Source of the DNA: DASZXJ01 sp035545895
Lineage (GTDB): Bacteria; Planctomycetota; Phycisphaerae; Tepidisphaerales; Tepidisphaeraceae
Direction: 5' to 3'
NCBI GenBank assembly: GCA_035545895.1
Contig: DASZXJ010000062.1
Location: forward strand, 1-14,159
Length of the DNA stretch: 14,159 nucleotides
Shown: piece by piece, positions 5,958 through 12,461 of the stretch
How positions within the stretch are numbered: the stretch's first letter is position 1
How the letters are laid out: every line of letters starts with the position of its first letter
Made by a program: the position numbers and the translations under genes
The notes under the pieces: generated by a model
Databases searched by the model: none
What the model was told of the DNA's origin: nothing
What the model saw: the letters and a program-made list of their open reading frames with translations, nothing else

Positions 5958-7677
5958 GGAAGCCCCGCCCGCGGTCTCGCCACAACTGGCCCGATGGGCC
6001 ACGCCTCTGCTTTTGATTGTCGGAGCGCAGGTCTGGCTGCTGGCCGGCAACGGCGATTTCGGCAGCACGCGACAGCGCGTGTTGCTGCTTGCCGCCTTCA
6101 TTATTTCGTGCATCCCGCCGCTTGCCTCACGTTTGAACGAAGCGCTGGACCGGTTGCGACATCTCACCATTCGGCAGCGCGCGTGCATGACGATGGTCCT
6201 GGCTGTTCTGTCGGCCGGGTATTTTTATCAATCGGCGATCGTCCAAAATCGATCCTTCACATTCAAGTTCAATGATGAATCGAGTTACGCCATTGGCACG
6301 CAGATGGCGGCGCGGTTTCACCTCTGGATGCCCCAGCACCCCGCCGGCGATTTCTTCGAAGCGATGCAACTCATCGTGCATCCGGTTTATTCATCGATGT
6401 ATTTCCCCGGCACCGCCATTCTCTACGCGCCAATAATCTGGCTGCATCTGCCGTGGTGGCTCCTGCCGTTGCTGGCCGCCAGTGCGTGCGCCGGTTTGAC
6501 CTATCGAATCACCAGCGAATTGCTCGATTCAGTGGCTGGGCTGACGTGCGTGCTGCTGCTTTGGGGAAGCAGCATCTTTCGGTTTGTCAGTATCGCATTT
6601 CTCGCGCAAATCCCCGCCCTCCTGCTGGCGCTGCTGGCGATTGATGCATGGCTGCGCTGGAGGACGAATCGACGACTCTGCTGGGCCATCGCAGTGGGAT
6701 TTTTTTCTGGCTGGTGCGCCATCACGCGCCCGCTCGATGCAGTTGCGCTGCTTCTGCCGCCGGCGATTGCCATGCTGATGGACGCCAAACGAAATTGGCG
6801 CCCGCTCGGCAGTGTGGCGGCGGGCGCCTTGCCGTTCCTGGTCATTCAAATCATCTTCAATATCGGCGTGACCGGTTCGTGGCATCGCACTCCATTCGAA
6901 TTCAGCCAGGCGCAGGATTACCCGCAAGTCTCGCTCGGATTTCACCCGTTTGATCCAACGGTGAAGCCCGCAACGTCGCTGCCTCAAAAATTGGACTATT
7001 ACGAACAAGTGACCGTGCCCGCTCTGCGAGCGCATCAGTTCCGCGGCGCACTGAGCTGGCTGCCGGATCTGATGCAGGTTGCACTGCCTCAACCGCTGCT
7101 GCTTCTGATCATTCCCGCCGGCCTGCTCGCCTGGGGCCGGCGACGATGGATTGTGACCATCAGCGCGATCCTCTGGGTGCTGCTCTATTCCCTTTACGTT
7201 TTTCATTTCAGGCATTACATCGCGACGATTGTTCCCATGCTGGCGGTCGGCGTGGCGTGCGGCATCGAGCAGCTTCGCAACACCTGGCCAGGCGCGCGAA
7301 ACACCATCACCGTTTTCCTGACGCTGGCCGTCATCGTTCTGTCGATGACGCATATGCCGCAATTCAATCCGTTGATTCGGGACGAATGGTTCAGCGACAA
7401 TGAGCTTCAACAAATCGATCACAAGCTGGCGGAGATAAATCAACCCGCCCTGGTCCTCTTCCGATACGATGATTCGCGGTCCGGGCAGATCGAACCGGTC
7501 TACAACTCCGATGTCGCCTGGCCCGATGATGCCAAAATCGTTCGCGCCAACGATCGGGCCGAACAAAACGAGCAAATCATCTCCTATTACCTCCAGCGTC
7601 AGCCCGCCCGGGCGGTCTATCGATACGACCGCAAGGACGGATCGCTTACCCGGCTAAGCCCAACCACAACCCCTTGA
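5944..7677 (+). CDS. GT-C family membrane glycosyltransferase (PMT/ArnT-like)
   Basis: A 577-residue polytopic membrane protein with about 11-12 hydrophobic segments, followed by a soluble tail of roughly 110 residues. After the third hydrophobic segment comes an external loop with FNDESSYAIGTQMAA (D111/E112 counted from this ATG). This corresponds to the acidic catalytic loop of lipid-linked sugar transferases such as PMT and ArnT. The following YFPGTAILYAP and, later, ITRPLDAV match conserved GT-C positions. It probably moves a sugar from a polyprenyl-phosphate donor to an acceptor at the outer face of the inner membrane; donor and acceptor cannot be inferred. The ATG at 5944 overlaps the end of folE; a GTG at 5935 is an alternative and would add three residues. 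No clear ribosome site precedes either, consistent with translational coupling. The fold class is fairly secure, the substrate unknown. Confidence 0.82.
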   Translation: MGSSEEAPPAVSPQLARWATPLLLIVGAQVWLLAGNGDFGSTRQRVLLLAAFIISCIPPLASRLNEALDRLRHLTIRQRACMTMVLAVLSAGYFYQSAIVQNRSFTFKFNDESSYAIGTQMAARFHLWMPQHPAGDFFEAMQLIVHPVYSSMYFPGTAILYAPIIWLHLPWWLLPLLAASACAGLTYRITSELLDSVAGLTCVLLLWGSSIFRFVSIAFLAQIPALLLALLAIDAWLRWRTNRRLCWAIAVGFFSGWCAITRPLDAVALLLPPAIAMLMDAKRNWRPLGSVAAGALPFLVIQIIFNIGVTGSWHRTPFEFSQAQDYPQVSLGFHPFDPTVKPATSLPQKLDYYEQVTVPALRAHQFRGALSWLPDLMQVALPQPLLLLIIPAGLLAWGRRRWIVTISAILWVLLYSLYVFHFRHYIATIVPMLAVGVACGIEQLRNTWPGARNTITVFLTLAVIVLSMTHMPQFNPLIRDEWFSDNELQQIDHKLAEINQPALVLFRYDDSRSGQIEPVYNSDVAWPDDAKIVRANDRAEQNEQIISYYLQRQPARAVYRYDRKDGSLTRLSPTTTP

Positions 7678-7716
7678 TTTGCCCGACGGGCGTGCGCTTG
7701 GTAACTTCAAAAACAC

Positions 7717-8211
7717 ATGGCCAACTATCCGGGACAATCCAGAAGGCCCGTCGAAAACAATGAATCTCGCTTTGTTATCTCCGGGGCAATGAAGTTTTAT
7801 CTGGCGCTGTTTATCATCGTGCCGGCCATCCTCTACGCCATCAAAATCGGCCCGGTCGATGCCACGGCTCAATGGAAACAGCAAGCCCCTCTCATCAGCG
7901 ATCAGATCTCCGACTTCGTCAAACAATATCAAATCAAATATCGCGAGAAACAGGGCATCGACGTCTCCAAGATCGAAGCCCACTTCCAACCCGACGTCAA
8001 AAGCGTCGTCATGGATGAACCGATCATGCCGCTGCGCATGCCCGAGGTAATCAGTTTCCAGGGCCGATCCACCGACGGGTTTTACAAGGGAACGTATCAC
8101 CTCAACGAAAAACGGTTCGAAGGGTCGATCGACATCAACCAAACTCCCCACAACGTCAAAGCCCGCATCGGCAACGATGGGAAAATGGTTTACGACGCTT
8201 CGTCATTCTGA
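7717..8211 (+). CDS. Membrane-anchored protein of unknown function
   Basis: 164 residues not recognised as a known family. One hydrophobic segment (about 27-43, FYLALFIIVPAILYAIK) follows a polar N-terminus and is followed by about 120 polar residues that would lie outside the membrane. The second half (VISFQGRSTDGFYKGTYHLN and onward) looks like beta-strand-rich sequence. The ATG at 7717 has no ribosome site. A second ATG at 7789 (MKFYLALFII) follows GGGG closely and would make the segment a signal peptide or N-terminal anchor, so the start is open. It begins 39 bases after the glycosyltransferase stop, with a tiny GCCCG-A-CGGGC palindrome in the gap, and may share its transcript. Codon usage looks like that of the neighbours. 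Confidence 0.7.
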   Translation: MANYPGQSRRPVENNESRFVISGAMKFYLALFIIVPAILYAIKIGPVDATAQWKQQAPLISDQISDFVKQYQIKYREKQGIDVSKIEAHFQPDVKSVVMDEPIMPLRMPEVISFQGRSTDGFYKGTYHLNEKRFEGSIDINQTPHNVKARIGNDGKMVYDASSF

Positions 8212-8237
8212 TGGTCTTCATATTGGACTGATTCGAC

Positions 8238-8243
8238 TATAAT
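8238..8243 (+). promoter_or_regulatory. -10 element for the TPR-YggX / GDSL unit
   Basis: A perfect TATAAT in the gap between two genes, 50 bases before the next ATG (8294). The -35 at 17 bases (TCTTCA, 8215-8220) matches TTGACA at only 3 of 6 positions. The expected start near 8250 places a stable hairpin at the very 5' end of the mRNA. Confidence 0.5.
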
Positions 8244-8253
8244 CTCTCAAACG

Positions 8254-8272
8254 CCCACGGCGCCGCCGTGGG
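8254..8272 (+). other. 5'-leader hairpin, possibly a REP fossil
   Basis: CCCACGGC (8254-8261) pairs perfectly with GCCGTGGG (8265-8272) over a 3-base loop, between the predicted transcription start and the ribosome site GGAG (8281-8284). Read on the minus strand it starts TTAACCCCACGGC, similar in layout to the TTTAGCCCC-edged REPs of this window. It could stabilise the transcript or be a decayed solo REP. Confidence 0.5.
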
Positions 8273-8293
8273 GTTAATTTGGAGTGATCCTCA

Positions 8294-8890
8294 ATGAGCG
8301 ACCTCGTTTCCCGCATCGACCAGTTCCGCAAAATGACCGAAGCCGACCCGCAAAACGAACTGGGGCATTTCTCCCTGGGCCGGGTTCTGCTTGATTCGGG
8401 CAATGCGCCCGAAGCCGCCAAATCCTTTCAACGCGTCATCGCGCTCAATCCAAACATCGGCAAGGTTTACCAACTGCTCGCCGATGCGCAGCTCAAACAA
8501 AACCAGCGCGATCTTGCGATCGAAACACTCAAGACCGGCGTGCTCACCGCGCACAACCGCGGCGATTTCATGCCCAGGAACGACATGCTGAAAATGCTCA
8601 AGGACCTGGGCGTCGAAATGCCCGAATTCACCACCGCGCAAACGGCACAACCCGTTGGCGAAGGCCAGGTCCTCTGCTCCCGCTGCGGTATGGTCAAATC
8701 CAGAATGGCCAATCCCCCTTTCAGCAACCAGCAAGGCAAGGACATCCAGAGCAAGGTGTGCGCCGACTGCTGGAAAGACTGGATCGGCATGGGCACCAAG
8801 GTAATCAATGAACTTCGCCTGCCATTATCCGATCCGCAGGCCCAGAAGGTGTTCGATCAGCAGATGAATGAATTTCTGAATTTGAAGTAG
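8294..8890 (+). CDS. TPR protein fused to a YggX-like Fe(2+)-trafficking domain
   Basis: 198 residues. Residues about 1-105 form TPR helices (LGHFSLGRVLLDSGNAPEAA, then VYQLLADAQLKQNQRDLAIE). Residues about 126-198 match the iron-trafficking / oxidative-damage-protection family: CSRCG, NPPFSNQQGKDIQSKVCADC, W-KDW, then INELRL, a DPQA segment and MNEFLNLK. These follow the order C, PF, G-I, CW-W, INE, L-L-DP, FL of E. coli YggX. Unlike E. coli YggX it carries two CxxC pairs (C128/C131 and C156/C159), which could bind zinc or iron. YggX proteins protect Fe-S enzymes from oxidants; the TPR part may recruit a partner (inference). GGAG lies 9 bases before the ATG. The GDSL gene follows after 27 bases, so the two are probably co-transcribed. 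The domain match was made by eye and is good but not verified. Confidence 0.8.
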   Translation: MSDLVSRIDQFRKMTEADPQNELGHFSLGRVLLDSGNAPEAAKSFQRVIALNPNIGKVYQLLADAQLKQNQRDLAIETLKTGVLTAHNRGDFMPRNDMLKMLKDLGVEMPEFTTAQTAQPVGEGQVLCSRCGMVKSRMANPPFSNQQGKDIQSKVCADCWKDWIGMGTKVINELRLPLSDPQAQKVFDQQMNEFLNLK

Positions 8891-8917
8891 ATGAGCTGCA
8901 TTATTTCAAGGAGTTCC

Positions 8918-9793
8918 ATGCGTTCAATCATCGCGATACTGCTGGTTGCGCTATTGCCCGCATCCTCCCTCGTCGCTCAGCCGACGCCCGGGCGTGGCGC
9001 TTCCACCGCGCCGACACCCACAACATCGTATCATCGGCTGTACGTCTTCGGCGACAGTTATTCCGATTTCGGCGCGGGCTACATCGATTGCGACGGTCCC
9101 ACCGCGGTCGCCTACCTGGGCTGGCATATGGGCTTGAACATCACCCACGCCAAAGCGCCCAATGCCGCGGAAAAGAGCCTTGTCTTTGCCGTCAGCGGCG
9201 CTCGCACCGGCGAGGGCAATGGGAAAAATACCAAGGACGCTTTTCTGGCGTACGGCATGATGAACCAGACCCGCGACTTCGTTACTCGCGTGAAATCCGG
9301 CGAAATTCATTTCGACCCTGAAACGACTTTGTTCTTCATCGCCGGCGGACTCAACGATCGCAGCCTGCCTCTGGAAACCACGACCGAAAATCTCCGCAAG
9401 GAAATTGAAATGCTCAAAGACCTGGGCGGCAAGCACTTCACGGTCGCTTTACTGCCGGTGAAAATCCGGCAATTCACCTCGGCCGGAACTCGATTGAATC
9501 CGGCTTTGCCGCAGTTGGCGGAGAACATTCACAAAGACATGGGCGTTGATATCTGGCTGAATCACTGGGGTGCTTACTACGACGATGTAATGGATCACCC
9601 CGCCAACTACGGCATCGTCAACACAACCAGCCCATGTGCCGGCCGAGCGATTTTCGATCAGGACCCCACGCCCCTTGGCGATCCCGCGACCTACTTCTTC
9701 TATCACGAAGGCCACCCCTCGACGGCGGTGCATCGGATCGTTGGAAAAAAGCTTTATGAAGAACTGGCAGCCAAGGCGACTCATGCACCGTGA
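8918..9793 (+). CDS. Secreted GDSL (SGNH) esterase/lipase-like hydrolase
   Basis: 291 residues. The ATG at 8918 is chosen over one at 8891 because AAGGAG sits 5 bases before it and it gives a clean signal peptide (MRSIIAILLVALLPASSLVA, cleavage near A-Q). Family blocks: FGDSYSDFG with nucleophile S47; VSGARTG with oxyanion-hole G94; GGLND with N146; and HPSTAVHR with catalytic H266. The aspartate normally three residues before that histidine (DxxH) is replaced: the sequence reads YHEGH, with H263 at the expected position and E264 next to it. Such enzymes hydrolyse esters or acyl groups; the substrate is unknown, and de-esterification of plant or algal polysaccharides or lipids is possible given the GH43 neighbour. 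It probably acts in the periplasm or outside the cell. Confidence 0.85.
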   Translation: MRSIIAILLVALLPASSLVAQPTPGRGASTAPTPTTSYHRLYVFGDSYSDFGAGYIDCDGPTAVAYLGWHMGLNITHAKAPNAAEKSLVFAVSGARTGEGNGKNTKDAFLAYGMMNQTRDFVTRVKSGEIHFDPETTLFFIAGGLNDRSLPLETTTENLRKEIEMLKDLGGKHFTVALLPVKIRQFTSAGTRLNPALPQLAENIHKDMGVDIWLNHWGAYYDDVMDHPANYGIVNTTSPCAGRAIFDQDPTPLGDPATYFFYHEGHPSTAVHRIVGKKLYEELAAKATHAP

Positions 9794-9840
9794 TCGCCTT
9801 CAACCATCACTACGGGAATAAGGTTCTTCCCCCGGGCATC

Positions 9841-9869
9841 TCCACAGTTTCATCGCGCATGGGTATGCT
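9841..9869 (+). promoter_or_regulatory. Candidate promoter of the GH43 gene
   Basis: TCCACA (9841-9846, 4/6 to TTGACA), 17 bases, TATGCT (9864-9869, 4/6 to TATAAT). The ATG follows 6 bases after the -10 and has no Shine-Dalgarno, so transcription would start at or next to the initiation codon, as proposed for folE. Confidence 0.3.
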
Positions 9870-9875
9870 TACACC

Positions 9876-10793
9876 ATGCTCCACACAGCCATCTTCATCG
9901 CGTTCCTGATGCAGTTAACGACCAGTCCGGCACAAACGCCGCCCATCCCAGTCATCGCCGGTCTGGCGGCCGATCCATCGGCCCGCGTGTTTAATGGCAA
10001 ACTCTACATCTACCCCTCGCACGACCTGGGCATGCCGGACTGGAACATGTTCGATTTCCACGCCTACTCATCTGACGATGGCGCGACGTTCAAGGATGAA
10101 GGCGAAATTTTCTCCGTCAAAGACCTGACCTGGGCTACCCAAAAGCTGTGGGCGCCGGACTGCATTGAAAAGAATGGAACGTATTACCTCTACTTCGCCG
10201 CCAACAATCAGATTGGCGTAGCCACTTCGAAATCCCCCACCGGCCCGTTCAAGGATGCTCTGGGCAAACCGCTGCTGGCGACGCGCACGGCGGGGCTTAC
10301 GACTATCGATGCCAACGTCTTCATCGACACCGACGGCCAAGCCTATCTCTACTTCGGCAACGACCGCGGCAAGGTGGGCATCGTCAAACTCAATGCCGAC
10401 ATGATCTCACTGGCTGAAACTCCGCACACGATGGACCTCAAGAACTACCACGAGGGAATCTGGGTCCACAAGCATGGCGACACGTACTATTTCTCCTACC
10501 CCTCGTTCGTCGGCAAGCTCACCGCCAACCTGCTTGAATATTCCACCGCTCCGAGTCCCACCGGCCCATTCACCTATCACGGCGTGCTGCTCGACAATCA
10601 ATCTCGCAACGTGCATGGCTCGATCGTCGATTTCAAAGGCAAGAGCTGGCTGGTCTATCACATCGCCGACCACACGCCCTACATCCGCCGCACCTACATG
10701 GCCGAATTGCACTACAACCCCGATGGCACGATCCAGCCGCTGGGCGTAATCCCAAGACCAGCGACGGCTACGACGCAGGAGGCGAAGCCGTAA
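9876..10793 (+). CDS. Secreted glycoside hydrolase family 43 (beta-xylosidase/arabinofuranosidase-like)
   Basis: 305 residues with a signal peptide (MLHTAIFIAFLMQLTTSPA, cleavage before QTPP). The five-bladed propeller core fills nearly the whole protein, with no extra binding module. Putative catalytic triad: general base D33 in GLAADPSARVFNGKLYIYPS; D145 in TIDANVFIDTDG; and general acid E193 in YHEGIWVHKHGDTYYFSYP. H247 in NVHGSIV matches the conserved central histidine. GH43 enzymes cleave arabinose or xylose linkages in hemicellulose or arabinan; the exact linkage cannot be told. It starts 82 bases after the GDSL gene and seems to have its own promoter. It converges on the HIRAN gene, 37 bases apart; the gap holds only a weak CATGC-TGA-GCATG hairpin and no clear terminator. 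Confidence 0.92.
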   Translation: MLHTAIFIAFLMQLTTSPAQTPPIPVIAGLAADPSARVFNGKLYIYPSHDLGMPDWNMFDFHAYSSDDGATFKDEGEIFSVKDLTWATQKLWAPDCIEKNGTYYLYFAANNQIGVATSKSPTGPFKDALGKPLLATRTAGLTTIDANVFIDTDGQAYLYFGNDRGKVGIVKLNADMISLAETPHTMDLKNYHEGIWVHKHGDTYYFSYPSFVGKLTANLLEYSTAPSPTGPFTYHGVLLDNQSRNVHGSIVDFKGKSWLVYHIADHTPYIRRTYMAELHYNPDGTIQPLGVIPRPATATTQEAKP

Positions 10794-10830
10794 ATACACG
10801 ACCCCATGCTGAGCATGAGACTGATCGATT

Positions 10831-11409
10831 TCAATCGCGCAACTGTTTCAGGACGAATGAGGTAACTGGTTCTGAAGAAAGCTCAGTCTGGACATAATTG
10901 CGAACAATGGCCGTGCCTGTCTGCGGATCGCCTGCCATGATGAGCAGCAACGCAACGCCGTATACTTGGTCGCCTTCATCACTTCGTTCGACTAATCCAA
11001 TTCCGGCGATATAGCAGAGATGCGCGCATCCCTCGTGCATTTCTCGAACAACATCAAATGCCACATCGTCAGGCAAATATCCCAACTGCTCGCCCCGTTC
11101 AGTTCCAACCATGACCGCATGGCGAGAGTATTGGTTGGTCGCTTCGTGCTGCACTCCGAGCGCTTGTCCCATACGGCAACGCGCAATGATCTTTTGACGG
11201 TCCGAATTATTGGCATTTTTCTTGGTAACGCCGACTACTTTGGTGAAGGTGTGTTTGACGGGATAGACGCGCCGAATCGTGGACGTATCGACTATCAAAT
11301 CGTCTGCACATGCCCGCTCAATCGCCTCGTCAGTGTTGGCCACGCGGTACGAGCGTATCCGCTTTCGCTTAGTCTTCTTGCTATACCCTTCAAGTTCAAA
11401 GATCGGCAT
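10831..11409 (-). CDS. Stand-alone HIRAN-domain protein
   Basis: 192 residues. The first ~50 (MPIFELEGYSKKTKRKRIRS onward) form a small basic strand-helix unit. Residues about 55-140 fit the HIRAN pattern: VVGVTKKNANNSDRQKIIAR (58-77), then MGQALGVQHEATNQYSRHAV (80-99), then GEQLGYLPDDVAFDVV. This parallels the consensus GV..n.dGs.R, L..ep.N.yD..AV, iGylp..a, with Ser in place of the usual Asp. HIRAN domains occur in the fork-remodelling helicase HLTF, where they bind 3' ends of single-stranded DNA, and in many stand-alone bacterial proteins of unknown role. The last ~50 residues are not recognised. The ATG at 11409 has AGGG about 7 bases upstream and a TATAAT about 30 bases upstream. It lies in a patch of accessory genes downstream of an orphan antitoxin. 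Confidence 0.75.
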   Translation of the reverse strand: MPIFELEGYSKKTKRKRIRSYRVANTDEAIERACADDLIVDTSTIRRVYPVKHTFTKVVGVTKKNANNSDRQKIIARCRMGQALGVQHEATNQYSRHAVMVGTERGEQLGYLPDDVAFDVVREMHEGCAHLCYIAGIGLVERSDEGDQVYGVALLLIMAGDPQTGTAIVRNYVQTELSSEPVTSFVLKQLRD

Positions 11410-11439
11410 ATTGGCCCTAGACTGCCGGGTCGGAGGGAG

Positions 11440-11445
11440 ATTATA
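11440..11445 (-). promoter_or_regulatory. -10 element of the HIRAN gene
   Basis: On the minus strand a perfect TATAAT lies 30 bases upstream of the ATG at 11409. The -35 at 17 bases (ATCGCA) is poor. An imperfect hairpin (CACCCG 11492-11497 with CGGGTG 11507-11512) lies further upstream, with no T-run, so it is not a convincing terminator. Confidence 0.45.
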
Positions 11446-11534
11446 CCTTTACATCTTGGCCCTGCGATTTTACCGTGTATTCGACTTAGGCCACCCGAAC
11501 TGGATGCGGGTGACATCACGAATCCCTACTCAGA

Positions 11535-11633
11535 TCATTGAGCGGCGAAGCCCAGAAAAGTGGAATACCTCAAAAACATGCGCGAACGAGAGGCCAAATA
11601 ATCTGCTGCAACTGGGCCAATGCGGTGAGTCAT
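11535..11633 (-). pseudogene. Possible truncated RelE/ParE toxin stub
   Basis: A 32-codon frame whose ATG overlaps the antitoxin stop as ATGA (11630-11633), the usual coupling in these modules. Its first residues, MTHRIGPVAADYLA, resemble the start of ParE/RelE toxins (M-x-x-R-I-x-P-x-A-x-x-D-L). The rest (SRSRMFLRYSTFLGFAAQ) does not, and the frame then stops. It is read as a toxin gene cut after about 14 codons, leaving the antitoxin orphaned. The call rests on position and a short match only. Confidence 0.35.
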
Positions 11634-11863
11634 GGCCGCAGCTTCGCCCGGATTCGTGCTTCAACTTCTTCCCAAGAACTGCCCGCGTTGGAGTCCTTCG
11701 AATATTCGTGAAGTGCTGCATCAAGCTTGGATTTGTCTCCATCGGAAAGCTCGCCATCGTCGAGCCAGACTTCGCCGGCGAGTTCGTCAAGCTTCGCTTG
11801 AACCTCAGCCAATTCGGCTGGGCTCAGCTTTGGCAATTCGGCGATGATTTCCGTTTTGCTCAT
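11630..11863 (-). CDS. Addiction-module antitoxin (PF09720-like)
   Basis: 77 residues from the ATG at 11863; a TTG at 11872 would add three. The N-terminal helix SKTEIIAELPKLSPAELAEV and the C-terminal LDAALHEYSKDSNAGSSWEE followed by VEARIRAKLRP match putative addiction-module components, whose tails end in sW-eeV-aRiRarL. These antitoxins normally neutralise a ParE/RelE toxin encoded immediately downstream. Here only a 32-codon stub follows, so the antitoxin appears orphaned. A 7-bp perfect inverted repeat lies just upstream of the start and is a candidate site for autoregulation. AGGA sits very close to the ATG. Family fairly sure from the C-terminal motif; activity unknown. Confidence 0.75.
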   Translation of the reverse strand: MSKTEIIAELPKLSPAELAEVQAKLDELAGEVWLDDGELSDGDKSKLDAALHEYSKDSNAGSSWEEVEARIRAKLRP

Positions 11864-11866
11864 ATC

Positions 11867-11885
11867 CTGCAATTCTACATTGCAG
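11867..11885 (-). promoter_or_regulatory. Palindromic operator candidate of the antitoxin gene
   Basis: CTGCAAT (11867-11873) and ATTGCAG (11879-11885) form a perfect 7-bp inverted repeat with a 5-base spacer, ending 3 bases upstream of the ATG at 11863. It would cover the transcription start and ribosome site, as expected of an autoregulatory antitoxin operator. Confidence 0.5.
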
Positions 11886-11887
11886 GC

Positions 11888-11917
11888 GCTATGCGGACAA
11901 TTACAAAATCACGTCAA
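11888..11917 (-). promoter_or_regulatory. Candidate promoter of the antitoxin gene
   Basis: Minus strand: TTGACG (rc of 11912-11917, 5/6 to TTGACA), 18 bases, CATAGC (rc of 11888-11893, 3/6 to TATAAT). The -35 is formed by the stop-codon region of the DUF1080 remnant, and the start would fall inside the palindrome at 11867-11885. Confidence 0.35.
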
Positions 11918-12005
11918 TTCGGCTTCTTCAACCAAACATTCCTCACCGACACCTTCGTCGTTGCTTCAATTTCGATTCCGATTTTCGCGAACCATCAGTT
12001 GGATG
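11914..12005 (-). pseudogene. C-terminal remnant of a DUF1080 gene
   Basis: The minus strand reads W-F-A-K-IGIEIEATTKVSVRNVWLKKPN-stop, matching the last residues of the intact DUF1080 protein (W-T-G-Q-IGIEIEATTKVSVRNVWLKKLN). Bases 11914-11982 match 12686-12754 at 63 of 69 positions, including an unbroken 39-base run. Weaker similarity continues to about 12005, where the frame meets a stop. Four of the six differences are silent third-position changes, and the other two fall in one codon (Leu to Pro). The copy therefore diverged while still coding and was truncated later. The rest of the gene is gone. Confidence 0.85.
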
Positions 12006-12059
12006 AAATGCGATCTCATGCTAGCTCGAGGCGAGTATCGCGGCTAGACTTCCTCTTCA

Positions 12060-12461
12060 ATGATTCCTCGATTTGACGAATCTGGCCGGCTTTCAGCTGG
12101 TGTTCACCCCGCTACATTGGATGAAATTGATGCGCGGTTTGGTCATGAGTCTGAACTACGACGCGTGCAGATGGAGTCGGTGCGCTGGATGATCGATTTA
12201 GCCCGACGCGCAGCTGTCCAGAGAATCATTTTGAACGGGAGCTTTGTCACGGATATAATGGAGCCAAACGATGTCGATTGTGTTCTGCTGCTAATGCCCG
12301 GACATCGTCGTGACCGTGGGGCCGTCAAACAATTGCGCTCCGGACTGCCCTTTCTGGACCTGAAACTTGTCGGGCAGGTGGACTTTGATGAATATGTGAA
12401 CGTTACCTTCGGTACCGACCGCGATGGACTTCCAAAGGGCGTGATTGAGGTGATCTTGTGA
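12060..12461 (+). CDS. DUF6932-type nucleotidyltransferase-like protein
   Basis: 133 residues. The N-terminus MIPRFDESGRLSAGVHPATL, then DEIDARFG, is the hallmark of DUF6932. A nucleotidyltransferase-type motif follows: LNGSFVTDIMEPNDVDCVLL, with G60-S61 and D71/D73. This is the GS-x(n)-DxD arrangement of minimal nucleotidyltransferases and of toxin-antitoxin or defence NTases. The end, FGTDRDGLPKGVIEVIL, looks like the normal family end, so the gene appears complete. Whether it transfers a nucleotide, and to what, is unknown. No ribosome site precedes the ATG; a TAGACT about 12 bases upstream could be a -10 of a leaderless transcript. It overlaps the next gene by 4 bases. The pair lies between the DUF1080 remnant and the intact DUF1080 gene. 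Confidence 0.75.
   Translation: MIPRFDESGRLSAGVHPATLDEIDARFGHESELRRVQMESVRWMIDLARRAAVQRIILNGSFVTDIMEPNDVDCVLLLMPGHRRDRGAVKQLRSGLPFLDLKLVGQVDFDEYVNVTFGTDRDGLPKGVIEVIL
12447..12455 (+). promoter_or_regulatory. Extended Shine-Dalgarno deciding the GTG start at 12458
   Basis: GAGGTGATC is complementary over 9 bases to the conserved 3' end of 16S rRNA and lies just before the GTG at 12458, inside the end of the DUF6932 gene. It supports the non-ATG start and the coupling of the two genes. Confidence 0.7.

Noticed and set aside
6529..7575. 348-codon minus-strand frame within the glycosyltransferase gene
   Set aside because: Antisense shadow of a clear membrane protein; its His/Arg/Gln-rich translation is typical of reverse reading of hydrophobic codons.
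11492..11512. Hairpin CACCCG/CGGGTG as terminator between antitoxin and HIRAN genes
   Set aside because: Only a 6-bp stem with a 9-base loop and no T-run on either strand.
11279..12076. 265-codon plus-strand frame through the HIRAN, antitoxin and DUF1080-remnant region
   Set aside because: It runs antisense through three unrelated minus-strand features and the intergenic gap and shows no recognisable motif. The opposing frames have family matches.
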